A program made the position numbers and the translations under genes. Source: Cloacibacterium rupense (GTDB lineage: Bacteria > Bacteroidota > Bacteroidia > Flavobacteriales > Weeksellaceae). Taken from it: a DNA stretch of 64,000 nucleotides. How positions within the stretch are numbered: position 1 is the stretch's first letter; every line of letters starts with the position of its first letter. Below are positions 17,483-25,907 of the stretch, one piece after another. A model generated the notes under the pieces. It saw nothing but the letters and a program-made list of their open reading frames with translations, was not told the origin of the DNA and searched no databases. Where the stretch lies: contig NZ_BMLV01000004.1 of the NCBI RefSeq assembly GCF_014645495.1, forward strand, positions 124,001 through 188,000, read 5' to 3'.

Positions 17483-18115
17483 ATGAAAAATTCTGTTAAA
17501 AAAAGTGCACTTGTCTTGTCTATTCTAGCTTATTATTTAGGTTTTGCACAGATAGATTTCAGTTCTACTAGGTTTGGAGTAACTGCTGGGCCCACTTATT
17601 CTAGAGTACAAAATGCTCACAATCCTTCTTCTGCTAGAGTTAATTTCTTTGCAGGCGCATTTGCAATAATCCCTATAGGTGGAGATGATATGTTTTACTT
17701 ACAACCAGGAGTGGAGTATCTTGGTGCTGGTGAAAACGGACAAGGATCTGCTAAATATGGTAGCAATTATATAAGCGTTCCTCTTTATTTTAAAGCTTAT
17801 TTTTCTGAAGCAGAATCAGAGTTTTTTGGTCAATTGGGACCTAGATTTGGTTTTTTGTTGAGTCAGTCTATTAAAAATCCTACTAAATCGATTTATAATG
17901 AACAAGAATATGGCAAAGCAGCTGGGTTTGATTTTGCAGTGTCTGCAGGTCTAGGTTTTAGTTTTAAAAGAAAATTAGAAATTTTCACAAGATTTGATTA
18001 TGGAATTACAGATAATTTACCTGACTTAAAAGGAAAAGAACCATTTGACGCTTCAAGTTTTAAAACTAAAAAACAACACGTACTTTCAGCTGGAATTTCT
18101 TATATTTTTGATTAA
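17483..18115 (+). CDS. Outer-membrane beta-barrel protein (PorT/OMP_b-brl type)
   Basis: This 210-residue protein has a signal peptide ending in YLGFAQ. Alternating hydrophobic strands follow (FGVTAGPTYSRVQ, FFAGAFAIIPIG, YLQPGVEYLGAG, YISVPLYFKAYF, FFGQLGPRFGFLLSQ), and the C-terminal strand is AGISYIF. This matches the small eight-stranded outer-membrane barrels common in Bacteroidetes. Substrate or partner is unknown. It starts 77 bases past sucD behind a terminator, and a bidirectional terminator follows. Confidence 0.85.
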   Translation: MKNSVKKSALVLSILAYYLGFAQIDFSSTRFGVTAGPTYSRVQNAHNPSSARVNFFAGAFAIIPIGGDDMFYLQPGVEYLGAGENGQGSAKYGSNYISVPLYFKAYFSEAESEFFGQLGPRFGFLLSQSIKNPTKSIYNEQEYGKAAGFDFAVSAGLGFSFKRKLEIFTRFDYGITDNLPDLKGKEPFDASSFKTKKQHVLSAGISYIFD

Positions 18116-18176
18116 ATGTAAGAAATTGATGATAAAATTTAAAGATTTCTTTAAAATTGGATCTCTATCAATAAGT

Positions 18177-18207
18177 AAAAACTCAAGAAATTTTTCTTGA
18201 GTTTTTT
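18177..18207. terminator. Bidirectional terminator between convergent genes
   Basis: A 13-bp stem AAAAACTCAAGAA / TTCTTGAGTTTTT with loop ATTT. A-rich and T-rich flanks allow action in both directions, ending the barrel gene (+) and the DUF1304 gene (-). Confidence 0.85.
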
Positions 18208-18571
18208 ATTGTAATAATACTGCTATCAATGCCAAAATTGCAGGTAAAGCTTGCACAAAAAATATCTTTTTAGAAGCAGAAACAGCGCCGTAAACTCCAG
18301 CTGCAATTACACAACCCAAAAAGAAAATTTGAATATTGGTTTTCCATTCTGGGTTTTCTATCAAAAAACTCCAGATTAATCCTGCGGATAAAAAACCATT
18401 GTATAATCCTTGGTTGGCTGCCAGTTTTTTGGTGGGTTTAAAGAGTTCATCTGGCAAAGAACCTTTAAATGTTTTCTTGCCCAAAGTTTCCCAAGCAAAC
18501 ATTTCCATATACAAAATATAAAGATGTTCTAGAGCAACAAGTGAAACGAGGATAGTGGCTAAGATTTGCAT
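18206..18571 (-). CDS. DUF1304 membrane protein
   Basis: This 121-residue protein has about four hydrophobic segments. The N-terminal LVALEHLYILYMEMFAWET, LAANQGLYNGFLSAGLIWSF and the late VIAAGVYGAVS match the DUF1304 family of small inner-membrane proteins. No biochemical function is established for the family. It is a single gene with its 3' end in a bidirectional terminator. The upstream gap (18572-18670) holds the terminator of the ABC operon. Confidence 0.88.
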   Translation of the reverse strand: MQILATILVSLVALEHLYILYMEMFAWETLGKKTFKGSLPDELFKPTKKLAANQGLYNGFLSAGLIWSFLIENPEWKTNIQIFFLGCVIAAGVYGAVSASKKIFFVQALPAILALIAVLLQ

Positions 18572-18608
18572 AATTTTTTTAATATTAATATAATTTTCTA
18601 CTAATTTA

Positions 18609-18641
18609 ACAAAAAAATCGCTACATCACTGCAACGATTTT
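18609..18641 (-). terminator. Terminator after the ABC-2 operon
   Basis: Reading the minus strand, AAAATCGTTGCA pairs with TGTAGCGATTTT (two G-T wobbles) around a GTGA loop, then a run of T. It lies 30 bases past the permease stop. Confidence 0.7.
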
Positions 18642-18670
18642 AATTGATTAATTTCTTTAATTTTTAATTC

Positions 18671-19978
18671 CTAACTCGTTCTTATCCATTTCCAAAGTTC
18701 CTTAAAAGTAGCTTTGTTTCCGTACATCAAAATTCCTACTCTGTAGATTTTTGCAGCTATGTACACCATTCCTAAAGTAAAAACAACCAACAAAAATATA
18801 GAAAGTACAATCTGCCAAACGGGTACTCCAAAAGGTATTCTGGCCACCATAGCAACTGGCGATGTAAGCGGTATTATAGATAACCAAAACGCCATAGGTC
18901 CTTCAGGATTATTCATAATACTAAAGCTTCCGTACATTCCTAAAATAAGCGGTAAAATCCCAAAAATGGTAAATTGTTGGGTTTCAGTTTCGTTATCTAC
19001 GGCTGAACCAATAGCTGCATACATAGAACTGTAAAAAATATAACCTAAGAAAAAGAAGGCAATAAATACAAAAATAATCATTCCGTAATTTAAGCTTAAT
19101 AAATTATGGAAAACTAAAGTCAGCATTTCTTTTATTCCACCAATTTTTGCCATCGGATTATCTGCATTTTGGGCAATAGCAGGCGTATAATTATTGTTAA
19201 AAATACTGGCAGCAACCACAGACATGGTAATCCAAATTGCAAATTGTGTAAGCGCCACCAAAGTTACTCCTAAGATTTTGCCCATCATCAATTCAAATGG
19301 TTTTACCGATGAAATCAATATTTCTACAACACGGTTGTTTTTTTCTTCTAGCACGCTGCGCATTACACGTACACCGTATATCATAATAAACATAAAAATA
19401 ATGTACATTAGAGACATACTCATCACAGATTTTACTCCAAAAGCAAAATTATCATCTTGTTTGGCTTTATCTACCACGTTTTCTGTGGCAATCATAAATT
19501 TTTGGTCTAATGCTAAAAGTTGCCCTTCTGTAAGACCTAATTTTTTAATTTTTTCTTTTTTGATGACCTCAGAAAGTTGAGAAGAAATTTTGGACTGAGC
19601 ATCAAAACCTATTTTTTTATTGATGTAGAGTTTGCTGTTTTTTTCTAAAATATCAAGATTATTATCTGTATTTGTAGGAATTACGAGAACTCCGTCCATA
19701 TCTTCTACATTTTTGAGAGCAACTAATAGAGATTTCTCTGTTTCGGAAGGAACAAAGGTATATTTTATGTCTTTGTCAGATTTTAGTTGAGTGCGGAAAA
19801 TCCCAGATTTATCTATTACGCTCAGTTTGGTCTGCGTTTCATTAGCCTTAAACATAAAGGTAATTAATGCAATAAAACCTGCCAATAAAAGTGGAGCAAG
19901 CATCGTGAGAATGAGGAAAGATTTTTTCTTAACTTGAGTAAGGTATTCTCTTTTGGTGATAATGAAGATGTTTTTCAT
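18671..19978 (-). CDS. ABC-2 type transporter permease (NatB-like)
   Basis: This 435-residue membrane protein begins IITKREYLTQVKKKSFLILTMLAPLLLAGFI, the typical cytoplasmic start and first helix of NatB/ABC-2 permeases. A large extracytoplasmic domain (about 45-175) follows, then five or so further membrane helices, with EEKNNRVVEILISSVKPFELMMGKILGV as the family coupling motif. The ATPase gene lies 35 bases upstream on the same strand, so they form an exporter operon. The substrate is unknown; Na+ export and bacteriocin or lipid export are among roles of relatives. Confidence 0.92.
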   Translation of the reverse strand: MKNIFIITKREYLTQVKKKSFLILTMLAPLLLAGFIALITFMFKANETQTKLSVIDKSGIFRTQLKSDKDIKYTFVPSETEKSLLVALKNVEDMDGVLVIPTNTDNNLDILEKNSKLYINKKIGFDAQSKISSQLSEVIKKEKIKKLGLTEGQLLALDQKFMIATENVVDKAKQDDNFAFGVKSVMSMSLMYIIFMFIMIYGVRVMRSVLEEKNNRVVEILISSVKPFELMMGKILGVTLVALTQFAIWITMSVVAASIFNNNYTPAIAQNADNPMAKIGGIKEMLTLVFHNLLSLNYGMIIFVFIAFFFLGYIFYSSMYAAIGSAVDNETETQQFTIFGILPLILGMYGSFSIMNNPEGPMAFWLSIIPLTSPVAMVARIPFGVPVWQIVLSIFLLVVFTLGMVYIAAKIYRVGILMYGNKATFKELWKWIRTS

Positions 19979-20013
19979 TTTGTAGGATGTTGGGTGATGG
20001 ATGTTTGATGAAA

Positions 20014-20931
20014 TTAACTTTGTGCTTGTGAAGTTACTGCCGTAATGAAAACTTCGTTCATACTTGGGATTTTTTCATCGAAGCTTCTAATCTTTCCGAC
20101 TTTCATCAGATCATTTAAGAGAAGATTTTGATCTTCGTTATAACTCAAATCAAAGGAGATAAGTCCGTGTTTGTCTGTTACATCTCCGAAATTGTATTTA
20201 TTTTTTAAAGCGTCAAGTTGTTCAAAATTTACTTCAGACAAAACAATATTATATAAATTTTGTTTGAATTTTTCTCTTACCTCAAAAATTTTTCCATCTA
20301 GAATTTTTTTAGAATTATTGATGAGCGCTACGCTGTCGCACATTTCTTCTACGCTTTCCATGCGGTGTGTAGAGAGAATGATTGTAGTGCCTTGCTCTTT
20401 TAATTTCAAAATTTGGTCTTTTACCAAGTTGGCATTTACAGGGTCAAAACCAGAAAAAGGTTCATCTAAAATTAATAATTTGGGTTGATGAAGTACAGTT
20501 ACCACAAACTGTATTTTCTGTGCCATTCCTTTAGAAAGTTCAGATAATTTTTTCTTCCACCAGTGGTCTATTTCCAATTGGTCAAACCAATATTTAGCTT
20601 GTTCTAGTGCGTGATTTTTAGACATTCCTTTTAGCTCTCCGAAGTAGAGGAGTTGGTCACCCACCGTCATATTTTTATAAAGACCTCTTTCTTCGGGCAT
20701 ATAACCAATGTCTTTAATATGATTAGGATTAAGTTTTTCTCCGTTAATGAAAATTTCGCCAGTATCAGCTTGTGTAATCTGATTGATGATGCGGATGAAA
20801 CTGGTTTTTCCGGCTCCATTCGGGCCAAGAAGTCCGTAAACCGAACCAGCAGGAACTTCTATACTGAAATCTTGTAGCGCTATTTTCTTTCCAGCGTTAT
20901 ACGTTTTAGAAACATTTTTAGCTTGTAGCAT
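20014..20931 (-). CDS. ABC transporter ATP-binding protein (NatA-like)
   Basis: This 305-residue ATPase has Walker A GLLGPNGAGKTS, signature LSKGMAQKIQF, Walker B LLILDEPFSGFDP and switch His in LSTHRMESVEE. A C-terminal tail of about 80 residues matches the DUF4162 extension often found in NatA-type subunits. It is the first gene of a two-gene operon with the permease that follows. The MEEMCD-like stretch (MESVEEMCDSVALI) is typical of this exporter group. Transport substrate is unknown. Confidence 0.94.
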   Translation of the reverse strand: MLQAKNVSKTYNAGKKIALQDFSIEVPAGSVYGLLGPNGAGKTSFIRIINQITQADTGEIFINGEKLNPNHIKDIGYMPEERGLYKNMTVGDQLLYFGELKGMSKNHALEQAKYWFDQLEIDHWWKKKLSELSKGMAQKIQFVVTVLHQPKLLILDEPFSGFDPVNANLVKDQILKLKEQGTTIILSTHRMESVEEMCDSVALINNSKKILDGKIFEVREKFKQNLYNIVLSEVNFEQLDALKNKYNFGDVTDKHGLISFDLSYNEDQNLLLNDLMKVGKIRSFDEKIPSMNEVFITAVTSQAQS

Positions 20932-21020
20932 TTTCTTTATTTTTCTCTAAAGTTAGTTGCTAAATTACGGAAATGTTACATAAAAAGTGATTGAAATTTT
21001 TTATTTATAGAATTTATGAG

Positions 21021-21620
21021 TCATAAACTATTTTCATATTTATAAATATCTAATTTTTGAAGTTCTGCATTAATTCTATCTAACCATTCTTTTTGTTTTG
21101 GGTTTTTTCTAAAAAGAATTTCTTTGTCAAGGACTAAAAAAGAATCCTCATTTTCTGCATCAAACTGGTCATTTGTCTTTTGTTTTTTCTTTTCCCAATG
21201 TTCTACGATATTTCTATAGGTTTGCAGATTGGTTACGTTTTTTCTGGCAAGGCTGTCTGCAGATTTTCTGATTTTTCTGGCATACAATTCAGAAATGTTA
21301 AAATGAATTTGCTCGTGTTGTAATACATAGGCATTTTTTACCATCATCCAAGATTGGTCTTTGTGGAAATAGTTTTTTACCACCATTTTCGGTGCGGTTA
21401 ATTTATTTTTTTGCGTGGTAAGAACTTCGAAGGAAATAGAACTAATAGCACCTAAAAATTTTTTGCCACCAATTTTTACGGTATCTTTTTGTATGGCTTT
21501 AAAGTCATTGATTTGTAATGAATTGTTGTTTTCCCAAAGGATTAAATCATCAGTCTTATTCATAAAGTTTAAGAATAAAACCAAAGCGAAAAATGAGATT
21601 ATTTTGAAAAGAGATTTCAT
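21021..21620 (-). CDS. Secreted DUF922-like protein with HExxH-type motif
   Basis: This 199-residue protein has an N-terminal hydrophobic signal (LFKIISFFALVLFLNFM). The central VLQHEQIHFNISELYARK carries H-E-Q-I-H, the HExxH zinc-protease signature with a downstream Glu, as in DUF922 proteins that are proposed zinc peptidases. The C-terminal half is rich in Lys, Glu and Asp and ends with a helical stretch. It stands alone between the dnaJ terminator and the ABC operon. Protease activity is inferred from the motif only. Confidence 0.75.
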   Translation of the reverse strand: MKSLFKIISFFALVLFLNFMNKTDDLILWENNNSLQINDFKAIQKDTVKIGGKKFLGAISSISFEVLTTQKNKLTAPKMVVKNYFHKDQSWMMVKNAYVLQHEQIHFNISELYARKIRKSADSLARKNVTNLQTYRNIVEHWEKKKQKTNDQFDAENEDSFLVLDKEILFRKNPKQKEWLDRINAELQKLDIYKYENSL

Positions 21621-21654
21621 ACTCTAAAAACTAAATATTTTCAGAAATATTATG

Positions 21655-21688
21655 AAAAAGCCATTCCAAAAATATTGAAATGGCTTTT
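21655..21688 (-). terminator. Terminator after dnaJ
   Basis: The stem AAAAGCCATT / AATGGCTTTT flanks a 13-base loop. On the minus strand T residues follow. It lies about 30 bases past the dnaJ stop. Confidence 0.75.
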
Positions 21689-21718
21689 ATATCATTTATA
21701 AATAGCAAAAACTGATTG

Positions 21719-22852
21719 CTAATTAAACATATCTCTTACTTTATCAAAAAAAGATTTTTCTTTACCAGATGGTTCTGCCTGCATTTCTCCTTTTGTAATT
21801 GCATTTTCGAAGAATTCTTTTTGTTCTTTTGTCAATTTTTGAGGAGTCCAAACATTTACGTGAATAAACATATCACCTTTACCATAAGAATCTATGCTTG
21901 GTAAGCCTTTGCCAGCTAATCTTAAGATTTTGCCAGATTGTGTACCTGCATCTATTTTAATTTTCACTTTTCCGCCTACAGTATTAATTTCTTTAGTTGT
22001 TCCTAGAGCAGCTTCTGCAAAAGAAATGTATAATTCTTGGTGTAGGTTATCACCTTCACGTTTTATATTTTGGTCTTGTTCTTCTTCTATAACCACCAAT
22101 AAATCTCCTGGAATTCCGCCGAAAGGGGCATCATTTCCTTTTCCTCTTACATTGAGCTGAATGCCATCTCTAGCACCAGCAGGAATATTGATGCTCACTT
22201 CTTCGTCTGTTTTTACAAGACCTTCTGCATTGGCACCAGCAGGTATTTTATCTGCTACTTTTCCTAGTCCGCCACAAGTTCCGCAAGTAGTTTGTGTTTG
22301 CATTTGCCCAAACATAGTATTCATTACTTTAATCTGAGCGCCGCTTCCGTGACAAGTAGGACAGGTTTTAGAAGTAACACCTGGAGCTAGTTTTAGACGT
22401 TTTACTTTAATGGTTTTGGTAGTACCATTTACCATTTCTTCTAAGTTCAGTTTAATTCTTACTCTTAGGTTAGAACCTTTAATTTGTTGTTGTCTTCCGC
22501 CACCGCCGAAACCACCAAATCCGCCACCAAAATGACCGCCGAAAATATCTCCGAATTGTGAGAAAATATCTTCCATACTCATTCCGCCGCCGAAACCACC
22601 ACCACCGAAACCGCCGCCAGCAGCTCCGCCTACACCAGCGTGCCCGAATTGGTCGTATCTAGCGCGTTTGTCATTATCACTTAGTATTTCATAAGCTTCT
22701 GCAGCTTCTTTAAATTTTTCTTCAGCAGATTTATCTCCCGGATTTTTGTCTGGGTGAAATTTGATGGCTAACTTACGGTAAGCCTTCTTTATTTCGTCTG
22801 CGCTGGCTGATTTAGAAACGCCTAATATTTCGTAATAATCTCTTTTTGACAT
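21719..22852 (-). CDS. dnaJ: Chaperone DnaJ with a reduced zinc-binding region
   Basis: This 377-residue Hsp40 has the J domain (1-70, with the HPD motif in FHPDKNPGD), then a long Gly/Phe-rich linker (about 73-118) and two C-terminal substrate-binding beta domains. The zinc region holds only two C-x-x-C-x-G-x-G motifs (CPTCHGSG and CGTCGGLG) instead of four. From their position they correspond to motifs 1 and 4, so only one zinc site can form. grpE lies 73 bases upstream on the same strand, and a stress operon is likely. DnaK is not in the window. Confidence 0.96.
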   Translation of the reverse strand: MSKRDYYEILGVSKSASADEIKKAYRKLAIKFHPDKNPGDKSAEEKFKEAAEAYEILSDNDKRARYDQFGHAGVGGAAGGGFGGGGFGGGMSMEDIFSQFGDIFGGHFGGGFGGFGGGGRQQQIKGSNLRVRIKLNLEEMVNGTTKTIKVKRLKLAPGVTSKTCPTCHGSGAQIKVMNTMFGQMQTQTTCGTCGGLGKVADKIPAGANAEGLVKTDEEVSINIPAGARDGIQLNVRGKGNDAPFGGIPGDLLVVIEEEQDQNIKREGDNLHQELYISFAEAALGTTKEINTVGGKVKIKIDAGTQSGKILRLAGKGLPSIDSYGKGDMFIHVNVWTPQKLTKEQKEFFENAITKGEMQAEPSGKEKSFFDKVRDMFN

Positions 22853-22925
22853 TTTTATAATTGATTTTAGATAATTGATAATTGATAAAATGCATCATTC
22901 ATCAATTATTATTCATCATTTATGA

Positions 22926-23465
22926 TTAATTTCCCGTAACTACTTTTGCAAATCTTATCACTCTATCGTGCAGTTGATAGCCTGTTTCTACTACATCTAC
23001 GATTTTACCTTTTAATTCTTCTGTAGGAGCAGGTATTTGGGTAATTGCTTCGTGGAAATCAACATTGAAATCGTCTCCTGCATTTACTTCTAAAGGTTTT
23101 AACCCTTTTTCTGCTAATTTATTTTTGAATTTTTGGTAAATTAATTCTATCCCTTTTAGGTCGGCTTCGTTGCCATTTTTAGCAATTTCTTTGATGGCTC
23201 TTTCGAAATCATCTAGTACAGCTAGCATAGAAATCATCATTTCTGTATTGGCATACTGAGCAAATTCCATTTTCTCACGGATGGTTCTTTTTTTGAAATT
23301 TTCGAACTCTGCATAAAGACGAATATAACGGTCTTTTTCTTCTGCCAAAAGTTCCTCTGTGGTAGGTTCTTTTGTCACATTTTCTGCAATATTTTCTTCA
23401 GTTTGCTGAGTTTCTTGTTCTGTAGTATTTAGATTTTCTTCGTGTAGTTCTTTGTTCTCTTCCAT
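22926..23465 (-). CDS. grpE: Nucleotide exchange factor GrpE
   Basis: This 179-residue protein releases ADP from DnaK. The first 45 residues are a Glu/Thr/Gln-rich tail (EENLNTTEQETQQTEENIAE), then the long dimer helix (RYIRLYAEFENFKKRTIREK) and the beta domain ending FHEAITQIPAP and GYQLHDRVIRFAKVVTG, all diagnostic. It is the first gene of a grpE-dnaJ unit. A perfect inverted repeat GGCAAA-GTA-TTTGCC lies 27-41 bases upstream and may be regulatory. Confidence 0.96.
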   Translation of the reverse strand: MEENKELHEENLNTTEQETQQTEENIAENVTKEPTTEELLAEEKDRYIRLYAEFENFKKRTIREKMEFAQYANTEMMISMLAVLDDFERAIKEIAKNGNEADLKGIELIYQKFKNKLAEKGLKPLEVNAGDDFNVDFHEAITQIPAPTEELKGKIVDVVETGYQLHDRVIRFAKVVTGN

Positions 23466-23491
23466 TTTGCTAAATTTTTCTATTGTTTTAA

Positions 23492-23506
23492 GGCAAAGTA
23501 TTTGCC
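23492..23506 (-). promoter_or_regulatory. Inverted repeat upstream of grpE
   Basis: GGCAAA-3-TTTGCC is perfectly symmetrical and centred about 34 bases before the grpE start. Position suits an operator or part of a promoter, but it does not match the CIRCE element. Its regulator is unknown. Confidence 0.35.
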
Positions 23507-23574
23507 AAAAATGATTTTAGGAAATATTGGCAGAAAAAGTTTTAAACTTAATGTCTAAAGTTCTTAGTTTTTTA

Positions 23575-23625
23575 CAGAGAGGTGGCTGAGCGAAGCAAAG
23601 TGTGGGGTCAAAACAATTAATTTTT
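23575..23625. repeat. Flavobacterial intergenic repeat fragment
   Basis: The stretch GAGGTGGCTGAGCGAAGC and the following GTGTGGGGTC resemble the GAGCGAAGCGAGTGTC / GGGGTGG / ACGGGGTAG phrases found again at 52.5-52.64 kb. Both look like degenerate copies of a dispersed element. The 317-base gap 23466-23782 otherwise holds the grpE inverted repeat and the structured element, and no gene. Confidence 0.5.
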
Positions 23626-23680
23626 ATATGAACTAAATTTCTATTTTATTCTAAGTTTTCTTAAAATACTTGATTGTAAC

Positions 23681-23772
23681 TAGCCCTGATTACAGCGGTT
23701 ACCCCGCAGTAAGCGTTGGCTTTTATGAAAGCGATGGAACGAGGAGTAATAGCGGAAAGCAGGTTCTCGGCT
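23681..23772 (+). ncRNA. Candidate structured RNA element, copy A
   Basis: The order is TAGC-CCTG-ATTAC-AGCGG, a variable hairpin, then GTAAT-AGCGGAAAG-CAGG and GGCT. CCTG (23685-23688) pairs with CAGG (23760-23763). TTAC pairs with GTAA and CC with GG inside; AGCC (23682) pairs with GGCT (23769). Copy B at 52.68 kb shares AGCGG and AGCGAAAG but has CACG/CGTG in the outer helix. From memory this resembles a recurrent flavobacterial intergenic motif, possibly Flavo-1 RNA, but I could not check. The strand is chosen from that motif; the gap lies between two minus genes. Confidence 0.5.
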
Positions 23773-23782
23773 TCTAATAATT

Positions 23783-24517
23783 TTATGGAAAAAGTTTAAT
23801 GCGATAAGAAATTCCAAGAGAAATAAAATATTTGGCAGATGTCTCAGAAAGCCCGATTCCAGCGGAGGTGTCGACCATAAAATCGTTATTCACAAGATAG
23901 GTGAAACCGCCATTTATTCTGTGGTCTGCAGGTTGATCAGGACTAATAAAACCGTACATTTCTACAAAATAATTGAGTTGAGGTGTGATGGTTTTTCCTA
24001 AAGCAAAGGTGTAGAGATATGTTTCTTGTAAATTTTCATTCCAAAACATTCCGAGATTGTACCCAAGCGAAGTTTTGTCATTGATATTATTTTGGAAAGT
24101 GAATCTAAAAGCAGGGGTAATGGTTTTTCTCTGCAAGATTTCACTTTTTCTAAGTTCTGCTTTCCCGATGAAAGAAATTTTTGGGATGATGCCTTTTTCT
24201 TCTATCAATGCGGTTTTAAAGCCTAAACTTATAGGCTGTAATTGATAAACATTCTCAGAATTGGTAATGGTTTTAGAGAATTCTGTGATTACTCTTAGTT
24301 CTACTTTATCATTTAGACCGTACTTCCAGAGGACTGTTGGTAGGTGAAAATGCTTGTCTGTTTCATTAGTCTTTTCGTACATGAAGCCCGATTCTATTTG
24401 TAGAAAATTCTTTGGGACTACAAAAACCGTTTCTGTTTGGTCTGGTCTATCAAGTTGAATAACTTCTTGAGAATACAAAAATTTTGAAAATAATAAGAAG
24501 ATAAGAGCTTTTTTCAT
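23783..24517 (-). CDS. Outer-membrane transporter-like protein, coupled to Nramp
   Basis: This 244-residue protein has a signal peptide (ALIFLLFSKFLYSQ) followed by VIQLDRPDQTETVFVVPKNFLQIESGF, the hallmark start of Phenol_MetA_deg-type (PF13557) outer-membrane barrels. Amphipathic strands run to the C-terminal ISLGISYRIKLFP. The ATG directly follows the Nramp stop codon (TAAATG), so the two are translationally coupled. An outer-membrane pore serving metal uptake with Nramp is an inference from that arrangement; family members have been linked to aromatic compounds, without firm proof. Confidence 0.85.
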   Translation of the reverse strand: MKKALIFLLFSKFLYSQEVIQLDRPDQTETVFVVPKNFLQIESGFMYEKTNETDKHFHLPTVLWKYGLNDKVELRVITEFSKTITNSENVYQLQPISLGFKTALIEEKGIIPKISFIGKAELRKSEILQRKTITPAFRFTFQNNINDKTSLGYNLGMFWNENLQETYLYTFALGKTITPQLNYFVEMYGFISPDQPADHRINGGFTYLVNNDFMVDTSAGIGLSETSAKYFISLGISYRIKLFP

Positions 24518-25840
24518 TTATTTTTCTGTAAAAGTTTGGTAGAGTAAATAAAGATTTAGAATAATAATGATAGCAGAAATGACCCATGCAATGATTTTGA
24601 GGGTGGTTTTATTCACAAATTCTCCCATTTTTAGTTTGTCACTCGTGAACATAACTAACGGAATTACGGCAAAACTCAATTGCATAGATAAAATCACTTG
24701 GCTGAGAACCAATAATTCTGCTGTTCCTTTTTCGCCATACCAGAGAGCTACGAAAAATGCAGGAATAACTGCTATGAGTCTGGTGATTAATCTTCTGAAC
24801 CAAGGTTTTAATTTGATGTTGAGGAAGCCTTCCATCACGATTTGTCCTGCCAAAGTACCGGTTAAAGTAGAATTTTGGCCAGATGCCAAAAGAGCAACTG
24901 CAAATACGATACTAGCTAAACTTGTTCCTAAAATAGGAGCAAGCATTTTATGAGCATCATGAATATCTGCTATATCGTGATAACCCGAAGTGTGGAAAGT
25001 TGCCGCTGCAACGATAAGAATGGCAGCATTGATAAAAAAAGCCAGAAATAGAGAAAATGTACTATCAATAGTAGCAAATTTAATGGCTTCTTTTTTCCCA
25101 TCCGTGGTTCTGGCGTAATTTCTGGTTTGGACAATGCTGCTATGCAAATAAAGATTGTGAGGCATGACTGTAGCACCTAAAATACCGATGGCAATATACA
25201 GCATAGAAGGATTAGTAATTACTTCTTTTTGAGGTACTAAACCTTTTAGAATAGGAAATATATCTGGTTTAGAAATAATAATTTCGTAAGCAAAACATGA
25301 CAGAATGATAAAAATAAGTCCAGCTACTATGCTTTCTATCCATCTGAAGCCTTTAGCCTGAAGCATTAATATAAGTAAAACATCTGCTACGGTAATCGCT
25401 ATACCCCAAGTTAATGGAATGCCGAAGAGTAAATTTAAAGCAATAGCAGAACCAATGACTTCGGCCAAATCCATAGCTGCAATGGCAATTTCACAAAAAA
25501 TCCATAGAAAAAAATTTATGACAGGATGAAAATGGTCTCTACATGCTTGTGCTAAGTCTCTTTCTGCGACAACGCCTAATTTTACAGCCAAATGTTGCAA
25601 AATCATGGCAAAAATATTAGAAATTAAAATAACAGAGAGTAGTGTATAACCAAATTTGGCACCACCAGCAATATCAGTTGCCCAATTTCCAGGGTCCATA
25701 TATCCCACAGCAACCATTAATCCTGGACCTGTAAAAGCCAAAAGTTTTTTCCAAAAACTGCCACTAGTGGGTACGTTAATAGAAGAAAATACTTCTGGAA
25801 GAGAATTAAGATGACGTTCTTTTTGCCAAGGTTTTTTCAT
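24518..25840 (-). CDS. mntH: Nramp-family divalent metal transporter
   Basis: This 440-residue inner-membrane protein has about 11 helices. Helix 1 carries the metal-site motif GYMDPGNWATDIAGG (Asp49-Pro-Gly-Asn52), and helix 6 carries ATVMPHNLYLHSS with the metal-selective Met and the His. These are the hallmarks of proton-coupled Mn2+/Fe2+ importers. A perfect inverted repeat overlaps its -7 box, consistent with metal-dependent repression. The outer-membrane gene follows without a gap. Mn versus Fe preference cannot be told. Confidence 0.95.
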   Translation of the reverse strand: MKKPWQKERHLNSLPEVFSSINVPTSGSFWKKLLAFTGPGLMVAVGYMDPGNWATDIAGGAKFGYTLLSVILISNIFAMILQHLAVKLGVVAERDLAQACRDHFHPVINFFLWIFCEIAIAAMDLAEVIGSAIALNLLFGIPLTWGIAITVADVLLILMLQAKGFRWIESIVAGLIFIILSCFAYEIIISKPDIFPILKGLVPQKEVITNPSMLYIAIGILGATVMPHNLYLHSSIVQTRNYARTTDGKKEAIKFATIDSTFSLFLAFFINAAILIVAAATFHTSGYHDIADIHDAHKMLAPILGTSLASIVFAVALLASGQNSTLTGTLAGQIVMEGFLNIKLKPWFRRLITRLIAVIPAFFVALWYGEKGTAELLVLSQVILSMQLSFAVIPLVMFTSDKLKMGEFVNKTTLKIIAWVISAIIIILNLYLLYQTFTEK

Positions 25841-25852
25841 TTTTTTCTTAAA

Positions 25853-25870
25853 TGTTAGTTTGGTCTAACA
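25853..25870. promoter_or_regulatory. Candidate operator on the Nramp promoter
   Basis: TGTTAG-6-CTAACA is a perfect interrupted palindrome. It begins 12 bases before the mntH ATG, and its far half overlaps the -7 box by two bases. The TTAG/CTAA core recalls DtxR/MntR-family sites. A repressor bound here would block transcription start. Confidence 0.5.
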
Positions 25871-25898
25871 AATATAGTTAAATATTTCTTATTTCAAA
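25869..25898 (-). promoter_or_regulatory. Promoter of the mntH operon
   Basis: On the minus strand TTTG (25895-25898), an 18-base spacer and TATATTTG (25869-25876) match the Bacteroidetes -33/-7 consensus very well. Confidence 0.75.
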
Positions 25899-25907
25899 AA
25901 ATACAAC

